Assembly: GCA_026014515.1 (NCBI GenBank)
Contig: JAOZIG010000122.1
Location: forward strand, 1 to 24,336
Length of the DNA: 24,336 nucleotides
Direction: 5' to 3'
Source of the DNA: Candidatus Bathyarchaeota archaeon
GTDB lineage: Archaea > Thermoproteota > Bathyarchaeia > TCS64
The position numbers and the translations under genes were made by a program. Shown here piece by piece: positions 1 through 7,589 of this stretch (position 1 is the first letter of the stretch; every line of letters starts with the position of its first letter). The notes under the pieces were generated by a model that searched no databases, was not told where the DNA came from, and saw only the letters and a list, made by a program, of their open reading frames with translations.

Positions 1-1121
1 AGTTCAGCTAGTGTCTCCGCTGCTTTCCGTACAGGCGAGTATTCCTTGATGCTTTCATTAAGCTCTGTTACTCGTTCTTTTGCTTCTTGGGCTTCAATGT
101 GGGCTCGTTCAGCTGCTGTGAGCCGTACGTTAATGTTTTCGATGCTGGATTCTGTTTTATCGATTTTCTCTTGAAGCTCAGTGAGTGTTTGGACTGTTTC
201 AAGCTGCTTCTCAAGATCAGCTAGATGGGTTTCAGCGGCGGGTATCTCTGCTGTAACTTTTTCCAGCTCTTCCTCGGCTTTCTCTACCTCAGTTAGCTGA
301 TTTTTTAGAATCTTTAGTTCCTCTTTTTTCCCGTCCAGTTTGGTCTTGGCTTCGTTGATCTTTGTCTGGTGGATTTTCATCTGCTGGATTACTGCGATGT
401 CTTTCTCCAGTTGTTCAAGACGCTCCTGTACAGTTAGACGTTCAGCAGTGATCGCTTGGAGACGTGTCTCAGCTTGCTGTAATCGTTTCTCCGCTGATTC
501 ATAGTCTTGTTTTGCTTGCTCTGCTCGTTGAAGCTCCAGTAAAGTGTTTTTATGGGTCTTATCGAGGTCGCTGGCGTCTTTTTTCAGGTTGTCCCTTGAG
601 TCGATGAACGCTTCAAGGTTCAGGAGGCTGCTCATAGCCTTGATACGTTCTTGTTTTGTGCTGGATTCTAGTTTTCCTAGTTCTTTTTGTTCAACTAGGC
701 AACTATTTAGGAGTGCATCACTGTCGATGCCGTGCAGTATCTCGCTGATCTCGTCGTTTACGTTACGTGCACCGGTAGCTACGCGGGTCAGGTCGCCGTT
801 GGGTTCGCGTTTGTTTAGTAGATGGTAGTTGGTTTTCTTTTTGAATAGGTCGCGGTGCACTTGATAGATGGTGTCCTCGATGCTGAATTCTAGTTCTATG
901 GTTGCTTTTTCTCTGCCGTAACTGATTATGTCCTCGTTTCCAGCGTTTTTGCTGGGTCTGAGGGGCATTCCGTATAGGGCGTAGTGAATGGCTTCCATCA
1001 GTGTGCTTTTTCCGCTCTCGTTGCGTCCATGCACAAGTACGCGCCCATCGGGGAACAGCAGCTTTTCTTCAAGGTCTAGTCGTTTGAAGCCTATTGCTTT
1101 TAGTGAGATGAGTTTGAACAC
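1..1121 (-). CDS. rad50: DNA double-strand break repair ATPase Rad50, N-terminal part (truncated by window edge)
   Basis: SMC-like ATPase that works with Mre11 to bind and process DNA ends. I translated the minus strand from a GTG whose G is the last base of the mre11 TAG stop (TAGTG overlap). The protein begins VFKLISLKAIGF and has a Walker A motif GRNESGKST at about residues 34-42. A Q-loop-like segment (LVEQKELGKLES) follows at about residues 130-145. From about residue 160 to the edge it is almost all Glu/Lys/Gln/Leu-rich heptads, i.e. the first arm of the long coiled coil. About 373 codons are present. The zinc hook, return coil, signature motif and Walker B lie beyond position 1. It is the last gene of the nurA-herA-mre11-rad50 unit. 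The identification is firm; only the length is unknown. Confidence 0.95.
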   Translation of the reverse strand, partial: MFKLISLKAIGFKRLDLEEKLLFPDGRVLVHGRNESGKSTLMEAIHYALYGMPLRPSKNAGNEDIISYGREKATIELEFSIEDTIYQVHRDLFKKKTNYHLLNKREPNGDLTRVATGARNVNDEISEILHGIDSDALLNSCLVEQKELGKLESSTKQERIKAMSSLLNLEAFIDSRDNLKKDASDLDKTHKNTLLELQRAEQAKQDYESAEKRLQQAETRLQAITAERLTVQERLEQLEKDIAVIQQMKIHQTKINEAKTKLDGKKEELKILKNQLTEVEKAEEELEKVTAEIPAAETHLADLEKQLETVQTLTELQEKIDKTESSIENINVRLTAAERAHIEAQEAKERVTELNESIKEYSPVRKAAETLAE

Positions 1122-2290
1122 TAGGCGTCACGCTCCTTTTGGTAGTATTCTACAGCGTACTGCATGGCTTGTTGCCATAGTTTTTGGTCTTCGCCTGTGC
1201 TTCCCTCGATGGCTTTGAGGGCTGTTTCCTCCAGTCTCTTACGTGGATTTAGTCCTTCGGTGGTGGTGAAGTCCAGGTCTTCGCCTGTGGGTTTGATTCT
1301 GTCGATGTACTCGAAATAATAGTTCTCGTTTATGCCTTGTCTGTTTATCTCGGTAAAGTCTATCTCGGTGTATTTCTTGAACGGTAAGGCTCCTTCAAGT
1401 ACCAGTTGGAGTAAACCATCTGGGTGAGAGGCATTTTTCTGTTCAGCTAGTATCGATTCCGTGAGCTTATCGTGTTTCAGTAGGCTCATGTGTAGTTTTA
1501 GCTGATTCATGGGCTGACTCTCAACGGGCACGTACTCTATGCTGAGTTCTCCGTCTGTATACTCTGCGACTATGAAGCCTGTTGATTTACCGCATTCACC
1601 GAAATCATAGTGCTCGGTACCACCGGGATAAACTACGTGACTATCTCCAATCATTGTGGATAGATGTTCGTGGATGTGCCCCATGGCGTAGAGCTGTATC
1701 TGCTGGTTCCGCTCGATGCTGGATTTTTGTATCCGTGGCTCCTCCCAGATGGGAGGCGCGATATCCTCAATACTATAGTGGAGTATTGCGATGTTCAAAT
1801 CGGCTCCAGCTGGAATCGTCTTGTCTTCTATGGGATCATCCTTGGGGGCGAGGTTCTTGTTATAGCTCATACCAGCGATGGAGATGGTTACTCCGTCTCT
1901 GGTCTCTATTTTTTGATCAAAATCTGTCCTGTTCTCAAACACATGAGCTAGTCCAGCACCCCTAAGCAGAGCATGAGGTGATAATCCGTCTCTTTCGCTA
2001 CTTGGTACCTCATGGTTCCCAGCGACAATGTAGGAGGATATTCCAGCTTCTCTAAGTCTTCTATATCCATTGATGACACTGGCTCTTGGTGGATTTCTTG
2101 GACTAAGTTGGTCGAATAAATCACCAGTGTTGATGTAGATGTCTGCCTTGTTTTCAATAGCGTACTCTATGGTTTGGTTCCATGCTTTACCAATTCTGGC
2201 TCTGCGTTCCGCTAGCTTTGATCCTAGTTTCTGGTTGTAGAGGTTTAGATGGTTATCCCCGGTGATTACTATCGTGACCAAAGCTACCAC
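1121..2290 (-). CDS. mre11: DNA double-strand break repair nuclease Mre11
   Basis: Mn-dependent calcineurin-type phosphoesterase that acts as 3'-5' exonuclease and endonuclease with Rad50 at DNA ends. All five phosphoesterase motifs are visible in 389 residues: GDNH (11-14), TGDLFD (55-60), GNHE (91-94), the ILHYS histidine (H171) and GHIHEH (204-209). A less conserved C-terminal region of about 170 residues would include the Rad50-binding helices. The start is a GTG that overlaps the end of herA by 7 nt. A TTG three codons later (position 2281) would give a protein starting just before VTIVITGDNH and is a possible alternative. The stop overlaps the rad50 GTG by one base, so translation of the pair is probably coupled. 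Confidence 0.95.
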   Translation of the reverse strand: MVALVTIVITGDNHLNLYNQKLGSKLAERRARIGKAWNQTIEYAIENKADIYINTGDLFDQLSPRNPPRASVINGYRRLREAGISSYIVAGNHEVPSSERDGLSPHALLRGAGLAHVFENRTDFDQKIETRDGVTISIAGMSYNKNLAPKDDPIEDKTIPAGADLNIAILHYSIEDIAPPIWEEPRIQKSSIERNQQIQLYAMGHIHEHLSTMIGDSHVVYPGGTEHYDFGECGKSTGFIVAEYTDGELSIEYVPVESQPMNQLKLHMSLLKHDKLTESILAEQKNASHPDGLLQLVLEGALPFKKYTEIDFTEINRQGINENYYFEYIDRIKPTGEDLDFTTTEGLNPRKRLEETALKAIEGSTGEDQKLWQQAMQYAVEYYQKERDA

Positions 2291-3873
2291 TCGGTCTCGT
2301 ATTCCTTGTCCTTGGCTTCCTCAGGCTTCATCCGTTTACCCCGGTTATAATCCTCAAGGGCGCGGTTTAGCGCAGCATCTAAGTCGATGTCGCTGCCTCC
2401 CTCACCAGTGGTTCTACCTGATACCTTGATCATGGTGGGTATCTTTGTGAGGTCACCTACGATTACTGCCTCACCTTTATTGAGCCCCGGCAGATCGTTA
2501 AACAGGTCCTCACTGAGCCCCTCACTGCTGTTACGTGTAGCCTTCATGTCCTCTGGGTTTGTGAGCCTCATTATTATCTGGCTGTTACACTGGCTTAGGA
2601 CGTTGCTGTTGATCTTACCGGGTCTCTGGGTAATCACCATGAGGAATATGCCGAATTTTCTTCCCTCTGCGGCTATCCGTTCAATTATTCCTGTGCTGAA
2701 GCCTCTTTGGTCTGCTGGAGCGAAGTTGTGGGCTTCCTCTAGGATGAGGAATACAGGGTAGGGAAGCTGTCCGGTTACAGCCAAGTTCCATACATCAGCC
2801 AGCGTCTTCTGTACTATGTACTGAGTGACATTACGTTGAAGCCCAGCAAGGTCTATGATGCTCATGTTTTTCGGTTGTATCAATTCGTCCAATGGGATGT
2901 TTGCTGAGCCCCATATCTCGTAGCCGAGAAGACGTCTGATATAGTTGGCTGCTCTACCCGCGTAATCTTGTCTCTGTTTTGTCTCCTCGTTTATAGCCAT
3001 CCAGTTTAACCTGTCAAGAAGCTGCTTCGGACCATAGGTGCCTTCTAAGAGCTTCAATGCATCAGAGATGATGCCTCTTAGGTGAACCCAGTCCTCATTG
3101 ATTCCAGCTACCTCGAAAATCTCGTTCTCACTTAGCTTGTTGAACTCAACGGTATAGTTTTCTGCGCCTCCAATGTCTTCGTCGCTGTATCTTCTTCCCT
3201 TGATTCCGGGTGGACGATAGATGGTCACATTGTCCCTGATAGCGCTTGAGCCACCTTCTCGGTGGTTTTTCATCATAACATAGTCACTGTTGGGGTCAAG
3301 GACGACCACTGTAGCGCCTAGGGGTAGAAGGTTCTCAAGGATCAAACCAACTAGGTAGCTTTTACCTGCACCAGTCTGGGCTATTATGGCTACGTGTTTC
3401 CTGAACCCGTTGGGGTCAAGCTGGACTGTTACGTCTTCTCGTGTAATGAGTCCACCCACGTTGATTCCGTTTCCCCGGTTCTTTGTGAAGAAACGTGATA
3501 ATCGTTCTGAGGAGGCAGTATAGACTTTTTGACTTGGGATGGCTGCGCTTCTAGGCATCATCACCTCGTCTCTGTCGTTTAGGTAGCCCAGTACCTTTGC
3601 TTTGCCGAAGACCTTTGTCGTCCCACTGTATTTGCTGATGATGGTTTCTACTTCATCAAAGCTAAGGGCGTCGCTCAGGATGTCTGATCGGTTGCTTATC
3701 CGGGTAACCTGAGCCAGAACATCGATCCATTCCTCTTCTCCGTTGATCTTCTCCTTAACATCCCTAACAACTAGGTACTCGTAACGTAGTGGGTATGTCT
3801 CCGTGTCTGTTACGAATACAAATTCCCCTGTCTCCACTTGTCCGACAATATATCCTACCATTTCTTCAGGCAT
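2284..3873 (-). CDS. herA: HerA bipolar DNA helicase/translocase
   Basis: Hexameric FtsK/HerA-superfamily ATPase that pumps duplex DNA through its ring and, bound to NurA, resects ends after Mre11-Rad50. Residues 1 to about 110 form the N-terminal HAS-barrel region (MVGYIVGQVETGEF). Walker A is QTGAGKSY with Lys at 171. Walker B is LILEEAH in the C-terminal half, followed by an ITQRPGKIN segment typical of HerA sensor/arginine-finger regions. An in-frame ATG at 3900 would add nine residues. I chose the ATG at 3873 because a strong Shine-Dalgarno AGGAGGT ends six bases before it. That start overlaps the nurA stop by 8 nt. At 529 residues the length is normal for archaeal HerA. Confidence 0.95.
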   Translation of the reverse strand: MPEEMVGYIVGQVETGEFVFVTDTETYPLRYEYLVVRDVKEKINGEEEWIDVLAQVTRISNRSDILSDALSFDEVETIISKYSGTTKVFGKAKVLGYLNDRDEVMMPRSAAIPSQKVYTASSERLSRFFTKNRGNGINVGGLITREDVTVQLDPNGFRKHVAIIAQTGAGKSYLVGLILENLLPLGATVVVLDPNSDYVMMKNHREGGSSAIRDNVTIYRPPGIKGRRYSDEDIGGAENYTVEFNKLSENEIFEVAGINEDWVHLRGIISDALKLLEGTYGPKQLLDRLNWMAINEETKQRQDYAGRAANYIRRLLGYEIWGSANIPLDELIQPKNMSIIDLAGLQRNVTQYIVQKTLADVWNLAVTGQLPYPVFLILEEAHNFAPADQRGFSTGIIERIAAEGRKFGIFLMVITQRPGKINSNVLSQCNSQIIMRLTNPEDMKATRNSSEGLSEDLFNDLPGLNKGEAVIVGDLTKIPTMIKVSGRTTGEGGSDIDLDAALNRALEDYNRGKRMKPEEAKDKEYETEW

Positions 3874-5035
3874 ATGCAAACCTCCTTGAGCTACGGTCAT
3901 AGTTCATCGGTACCCCAAGCTCCTCGGATAGCACCGACTTGTATACGGTATCAACTATCTTACCGCTTAATCTTACTTCTTTATCAACCACATATAGCAA
4001 CGCGTTATAGACATCTCTGCCACCGAAATCGGAGGCGACTTGCCGAGTGACATTTGAGACCAGTTCAGGGTCCACAAACTCTAGGTGAGGACTATTCACA
4101 ATATTATAATTCAATCCGAGGAAACAAGCCGGAATATCAACACGCAGTGGCTGATAATGCTCCTTCGCAAGCAGGTGATACATTACTATTGCAGGTGCAC
4201 CACCATACTCGTTCAATGCCTTGATTCTCCGGTTATACTCGCTTCGCTCTGTCTGTTTTAACGCGTTTTTCAGCTGGTTAAATCTTGATGACTGGACTGA
4301 TTTCTGGTCCTCGGATAACCCCAAGAGTATTGGGTGCGTTATCCCGGTCTCGCCTGTCTTCCACTTGTAGAGCATCTCTACATCGAGGTATTCTGATGCT
4401 ACCTCACCGTATCCTAGTTTTCGTTTAAGTGCGATGGTATAGTTCTGGGTCTTGCTGAACTTGGATACTCCTATCACGATGCTGTTATGTTCTTGGCAGT
4501 TCTCGTAGAGGCGCTGCATGGCGTCAATAAGATCTACTGATAACGCGCTTAGTGATGCGCCACCATTTTGGGTCCCAAAAGGTGCTCCAATGAGGTGTGT
4601 ATATCTTCCGTGAAGATTCCCATCAAGCAATATTATCGAGTTCTCAGGAATACTATCCATATTCTCGTTGATTACCTCGATCTCAATGAGGTCTCTGAGA
4701 ATCCGCTCATAGTTAAACGAATAAGAGACATCCGTTGACCCCCTACGCATCTTGAGGTTCAGCTTTTTCTTCGCCTCACCACTGGTGCCAATCATCAGTC
4801 CTCGGGTTATGAAAAACTCTACCCCGTTTTCAAGCGTCCTCGCCGCGCTACTGCTGTCTACGGCATACTCATTTGAAAAAGGAGAGTCTCCAGAGGGAAG
4901 AGGATGCCAGCGTTCCTTTAGCTCCTCACATAGATCGGTTTCAAGCTTCTCATTGATACCAGCCGCGTTGAACAGCTGATCATAGGTACTTCTGTTTTGG
5001 CGTATCTCCTGAACAAACTCCCCGATGAACTTCAA
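3866..5035 (-). CDS. nurA: NurA nuclease (HerA partner)
   Basis: Dimeric 5'-3' nuclease that docks on the HerA ring and degrades strands fed to it during end resection. The NurA fold is shown by the first acidic motif AVDSSSA (D60), the second ILLDGNLHGRY (D138), the basic motif VIGVSKFSK near residue 200, and a C-terminal FLGLNYNIVNSPHLEF region with a conserved His. The length of 389 residues is usual. The start is a TTG at 5035 with GGAGG nine bases upstream; a second TTG at 5039 is in the wrong frame. The TGA stop lies within the herA start region, so the two partner proteins are made from one overlapping unit. It is the first gene of the resection operon. Confidence 0.93.
   Translation of the reverse strand: MKFIGEFVQEIRQNRSTYDQLFNAAGINEKLETDLCEELKERWHPLPSGDSPFSNEYAVDSSSAARTLENGVEFFITRGLMIGTSGEAKKKLNLKMRRGSTDVSYSFNYERILRDLIEIEVINENMDSIPENSIILLDGNLHGRYTHLIGAPFGTQNGGASLSALSVDLIDAMQRLYENCQEHNSIVIGVSKFSKTQNYTIALKRKLGYGEVASEYLDVEMLYKWKTGETGITHPILLGLSEDQKSVQSSRFNQLKNALKQTERSEYNRRIKALNEYGGAPAIVMYHLLAKEHYQPLRVDIPACFLGLNYNIVNSPHLEFVDPELVSNVTRQVASDFGGRDVYNALLYVVDKEVRLSGKIVDTVYKSVLSEELGVPMNYDRSSRRFAYA
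3880..3886 (-). promoter_or_regulatory. Strong Shine-Dalgarno site of herA
   Basis: On the minus strand AGGAGGT is followed by TTGCAT and the ATG at 3873. It lies inside the last codons of nurA and decides the herA start against the upstream ATG at 3900, which has no comparable site. It implies independent ribosome loading on herA within the operon. Confidence 0.8.
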
Positions 5036-5074
5036 ACAAGTGTGCCTCCGCTAAACTGTCAATAGGATTTAGCG

Positions 5075-5085
5075 CTAATATAATG
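5075..5085 (-). promoter_or_regulatory. Probable TATA box of the nurA-herA-mre11-rad50 operon
   Basis: The minus strand reads CATTATATTAG, the best TATA-like element in the 89-bp gap before nurA. A start about 26 nt downstream would give a leader of about 19 nt that still contains the GGAGG ribosome site of nurA. Inference from spacing only. Confidence 0.5.
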
Positions 5086-5102
5086 ATTTACTGAATAACA
5101 TG

Positions 5103-5138
5103 AGACGAGAGGTAGCTGAAACTGCTACCTGCTCGTCT
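5103..5138. other. Strong hairpin overlapping the stop codon of the small CxxC protein gene
   Basis: GACGAG plus AGGTAGC (5104-5116) pair with GCTACCT and CTCGTC (5124-5137) around a 7-nt loop, with one bulged base. The outer A-T extends the stem to about 14 bp. The minus-strand stop codon at 5125-5127 lies in one arm. No T-run follows on either strand, so a classical terminator is not supported. It may be an RNA structure that separates the upstream gene from the nurA operon. Confidence 0.6.
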
Positions 5139-5316
5139 TGGGCTTGAATTTCTTCTCTTTATACTTACCAGTAAGTCTGACGTGAGTGCCCTTCCTAGTA
5201 ACGGCTGACTCTATGGCTTCATCCATGTTTTTACACTCGGCTGCCCACTCGCACTCCTCGCATTCAAACTCGAAGCCATACATTCCAATACATTCAGGTC
5301 TCGGTCCCTTTGGCAT
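5125..5316 (-). CDS. Small CxxC protein of unknown function
   Basis: A 63-residue basic-tailed protein. Its centre holds CEEC (C19, C22), then C28 and H45 in a KGTHVRL segment. This is a plausible single zinc site resembling short DUF1059-like or C2H2-like metal-binding domains, though I cannot assign a family. The C-terminus is Lys-rich (KYKEKKFKPK), consistent with nucleic-acid or ribosome binding, but that is inference. The ATG at 5316 is directly preceded by GAGGT. The neighbours are the two small GIP-motif proteins upstream and nurA downstream, all on the same strand. A strong hairpin covers its stop codon. Confidence 0.65.
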   Translation of the reverse strand: MPKGPRPECIGMYGFEFECEECEWAAECKNMDEAIESAVTRKGTHVRLTGKYKEKKFKPKTSR

Positions 5317-5373
5317 ACCTCAGAAAAAAGAAGAATACTGTAAAAACTTATCGAAAAAAGAAGAGGAGTCGGG

Positions 5374-5598
5374 CTAATTGACGCTGCGCACAGTCTCGAT
5401 GATATCACTCATCTTGAATGGAAAAAGCTCCGCGAGTTCCTCAGCCTCATCACGAGGGATACCCTGCTCGATGAGCTGCCTTCTAAACTCCCGTTTGGCG
5501 CGTTTATAGCTCATGCTATAGTCCAGTGCCCAGCCGGGTGCCCGTACCATCAGACCCAATACAGAGGGTAGGGTACGTATAGCGGTCCAGGCGCTCAA
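5374..5598 (-). CDS. Small GIP-motif protein, short form
   Basis: A 74-residue protein with a hydrophobic N-terminal stretch (residues 7-25, possibly one membrane-associated helix) and a helical C-terminus. Residues 38-52 (FRRQLIEQGIPRDEA) match the segment FRKTLIEGGIPEEEA of the gene immediately upstream, so the two are paralogous or share a domain. The start is TTG at 5598 with GAGGAG six bases upstream, inside the end of the preceding gene; only three bases separate the two genes, so they are surely co-transcribed. I know this F-x-x-x-L-I-x-x-G-I-P-x-x-x-A pattern only as a recurring motif of small archaeal proteins with no function. Its stop is followed on the minus strand by T-rich tracts (5320-5366). 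Confidence 0.7.
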   Translation of the reverse strand: MSAWTAIRTLPSVLGLMVRAPGWALDYSMSYKRAKREFRRQLIEQGIPRDEAEELAELFPFKMSDIIETVRSVN

Positions 5599-5601
5599 GG
5601 C

Positions 5602-5916
5602 TTACTCCTCGTCCCTGTAGTGGTGGTGTTCGCCGACCTTGAACTCGTTCATCATGCCCTTCCAGTTGGTGACTGTCTGCATGTATTCACGGGTCATTCT
5701 CATGGCCTCTTCTTCGGGGATTCCTCCCTCGATTAGGGTCTTCCTGAACTCTGCGACGCTTTTTGCCATGTCTTTGGCTGCCTCGGGGCTGAAGAAGGCT
5801 CCTATGATGCCTTTGATCATTGCGGGTACTTTGTCGCTTACAGTGTCAAGGATGTAGGCGATGTCCTCTGGGGACTCGACTGCTTCTCTTCTGTGTCTTT
5901 TTGGATATTCGTCCAT
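5602..5916 (-). CDS. Small GIP-motif protein, long form
   Basis: About 104 residues, mostly helical. A phasin- or apolipoprotein-like amphipathic stretch (VSDKVPAMIKGIIGAFFSPEAA) precedes the motif FRKTLIEGGIPEEEA, followed by MTREYMQTV. The tail has a histidine cluster (HHH near the C-terminus) and is acidic. A GTG at 5925 would add three residues; I prefer the ATG at 5916, but neither has a clear ribosome site. It lies upstream of the short paralogue (three-base gap) and 61-70 bp downstream of the Tfx regulator, with a palindrome-rich spacer between. The function is unknown. Membrane or lipid association is a guess from the amphipathic helices. Confidence 0.72.
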   Translation of the reverse strand: MDEYPKRHRREAVESPEDIAYILDTVSDKVPAMIKGIIGAFFSPEAAKDMAKSVAEFRKTLIEGGIPEEEAMRMTREYMQTVTNWKGMMNEFKVGEHHHYRDEE

Positions 5917-5929
5917 TTCTTTCACAATA

Positions 5930-5990
5930 CCCTATAGGGGTGATCACATTACTTAGGTGATCTGGAAAAAACTGATCACCCGTTGATCAG
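5930..5990. promoter_or_regulatory. Cluster of TGATCA palindromes between tfx and the small-protein genes
   Basis: GGGTGATCA at 5938-5946 is the exact inverted repeat of TGATCACCC at 5973-5981. Between them is GGTGATCT (5956-5963), and a third palindrome TTGATCAG (5983-5990) overlaps the tfx stop codon. CCCTATAGGG (5930-5939) adds another palindrome. The layout looks like a set of operator half-sites, or a long hairpin that could attenuate read-through from tfx into the downstream genes. Confidence 0.5.
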
Positions 5991-6406
5991 ACGGGGGTGA
6001 CCACTATGTCACCGTCCTTCAATATCAACACCTTGATAGGTTCAACCACCTTGGTTCTGTCAACATTGTTCGGCACGATAAACTTGAACTCATTATAGAT
6101 ACGGGTGAAATCGGCTCTGAGTCTAACACCCGCCTCGTCCGCAGCATCAACTACCAACCTTGGAACATCAATCAGATGGGTGTCGGATTTAATGATGATA
6201 GATGTTGCCTTCATCAACTCTTTGTACGCCGTGATGGTCTCCTCGGCTTTCTCAATGTTCTTGTGTGCCCTGCGTTCGATGAGGCTGATGTTCTGCCGTG
6301 TGGTGCCGAGTATCTCAGCGGTCTCTTCTTGGCTTTTACCTTCGACTCTAAGCTTGAGAACCTTGTATTGTTGCGGTGATAAATGCCCTCTTTGGTCCTG
6401 ACCCAT
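5987..6406 (-). CDS. Tfx-family DNA-binding transcriptional regulator
   Basis: 139 residues. Positions 9-50 form a sigma-70-region-4-like helix-turn-helix (LSPQQYKVLKLRVEGKSQ, then AEILGTTRQNISLIERRAHKNI) typical of the Tfx family. The rest (about 60-139) is the Tfx C-terminal domain ending in LKDGDIVVTPV. The founding Tfx of Methanothermobacter binds the molybdenum formylmethanofuran dehydrogenase promoter; I see no fmd/fwd genes here. The gene is divergent from a metal-complex ABC importer with a 77-bp intergenic region, making that importer and tfx itself the obvious candidate targets. The start is ATG at 6406. A TATA-like GTTTTATAG centred about 26 nt upstream suggests a leaderless mRNA. 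Confidence 0.9.
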   Translation of the reverse strand: MGQDQRGHLSPQQYKVLKLRVEGKSQEETAEILGTTRQNISLIERRAHKNIEKAEETITAYKELMKATSIIIKSDTHLIDVPRLVVDAADEAGVRLRADFTRIYNEFKFIVPNNVDRTKVVEPIKVLILKDGDIVVTPV

Positions 6407-6426
6407 GTTTGTAAATCGTTTATGGT

Positions 6427-6440
6427 TGCTATAAAACTAT
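6427..6440. promoter_or_regulatory. Shared bidirectional TATA region of tfx and the ABC importer
   Basis: CTATAAAAC reads as a TATA box on the plus strand, predicting a start near 6459 and a 25-nt leader with AGGGG before the TTG at 6484. Read on the minus strand the same bases (GTTTTATAG) sit about 26 nt before the tfx ATG. The octamer GTTTGTAA flanks it at 6407-6414 and 6461-6468, near each predicted transcription start. Confidence 0.55.
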
Positions 6441-6483
6441 ATGTGTGGTTTGAGGAAAGCGTTTGTAATATCAGGGGTTTGAT

Positions 6484-7587
6484 TTGGAGAACCAGAAAAC
6501 CATAATCATAGTCGCGTTTCTAGTCGTTGTTATAGCAGGGGGAGCCTACCAGATTTCAAGAAACCAAGACGTTCCCCTAGAAGAAACACAAGTTATAACG
6601 GTCATAGACTGTCTGAACAGAACAGTCCAAATAGAGACCCCCATAGAACGCATCATATTCACAGGAAGAGGACACGCCCTTACAGTATCAGTAGCCTATC
6701 TATTTGACACGGCACCTGAGAAGATAATCGGGTTATCAACTGATATTGCAGGGTCCAATCTATTCAGCGTAGTTGATCCAAGTAGCTCTGAGAAGGTAGT
6801 GGAGGGTGCTTCGGATATGGGTGTGGAGGAGATAGCTGCACAGGACCCAGATGTGGTGGTACTGAAGAGCTATCTGAAATCAGATGTGGGTGACCCTCTT
6901 GAGAGTCTCGGAGTAAAAGTGGTCTATCTCGACTTGGAGAACCTTGAGCAATACGCCCGTGATGTTGAGACCATGGGTGCCCTGATGGGTGAACCCGAGA
7001 AAGCGGAATCCATCATAGAATACTATCAATCCACATACACAGAAGTAGAGGCACGCCACACCACAACAACAGATGCACCTAGTGTCTTATTCCTCTACTA
7101 CAACGTGAAAGGCGGCACAGCCTCGTTTATGAGCCCCGGAGCAGACTGGCTGCAAACAATAGTAACCAAGACCGCTGGGGGTAATCCTCTAAGTCTTGAA
7201 CTGGAGGGCACTGGTTGGAACAATGTGAACGTGGAGCAGATAGCCGAGTGGAACCCTGAGGTCATCTTCATTGTGACGTACAAGCCTGATCCATCATGTA
7301 TGGACGTAGAGAACCTGATAAAATCAGATGAGCTATGGCAGAACATAGACGCAGTGAAGAATGATCGAGTCTACTCTGTACCCGATGACTGCTTCGGCAC
7401 CGCTACGATTGGTAGCTGGGATACAAGTGGTTCAAGATGGATACTTGGTCTACGCTGGATGGAAGCAAAGATCAATGGCGATGATACTGGACTCTTAGAA
7501 GATGTGGAAGAGTTCTATGTTGATCTCTATGGATTGTCCTCCTCTGAAGCTGATACAGTGATAGATTCAATTGTTGGAGACATCTAA
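6484..7587 (+). CDS. ABC transporter substrate-binding protein, Fe-siderophore/cobalamin (Peripla_BP_2) type
   Basis: Extracytoplasmic receptor that hands a metal complex to the FecCD-type permease encoded next. Residues 6-23 (IIIVAFLVVVIAGG) are a single membrane anchor with no lipobox, so the protein is probably tethered to the archaeal membrane by an uncleaved helix. NRTVQIETPIERII at about 45-58 is the usual first strand of this fold, and DPDVVVLKSY and WNPEVIFIV mark the paired lobes. The length of 367 is typical. The substrate cannot be told; ferric or cobalamin complexes are commonest for the family, and molybdate or another metal is possible given tfx next door. The start is TTG with AGGGG seven to eight bases upstream. 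The permease starts 2 nt after the stop. Confidence 0.88.
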   Translation: MENQKTIIIVAFLVVVIAGGAYQISRNQDVPLEETQVITVIDCLNRTVQIETPIERIIFTGRGHALTVSVAYLFDTAPEKIIGLSTDIAGSNLFSVVDPSSSEKVVEGASDMGVEEIAAQDPDVVVLKSYLKSDVGDPLESLGVKVVYLDLENLEQYARDVETMGALMGEPEKAESIIEYYQSTYTEVEARHTTTTDAPSVLFLYYNVKGGTASFMSPGADWLQTIVTKTAGGNPLSLELEGTGWNNVNVEQIAEWNPEVIFIVTYKPDPSCMDVENLIKSDELWQNIDAVKNDRVYSVPDDCFGTATIGSWDTSGSRWILGLRWMEAKINGDDTGLLEDVEEFYVDLYGLSSSEADTVIDSIVGDI

Positions 7588-7589
7588 TT

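Noticed and set aside
1582..1965. Plus-strand frames of about 95-127 codons opposite mre11
   Set aside because: Shadows of mre11, whose five catalytic motifs are intact on the other strand.
5317..5373. Direct repeat GAAAAAAGAAGA (two copies) as a mobile-element or CRISPR-like repeat
   Set aside because: Short, A-rich and only two copies. On the minus strand they are simply T-rich tracts after the preceding gene, compatible with termination.
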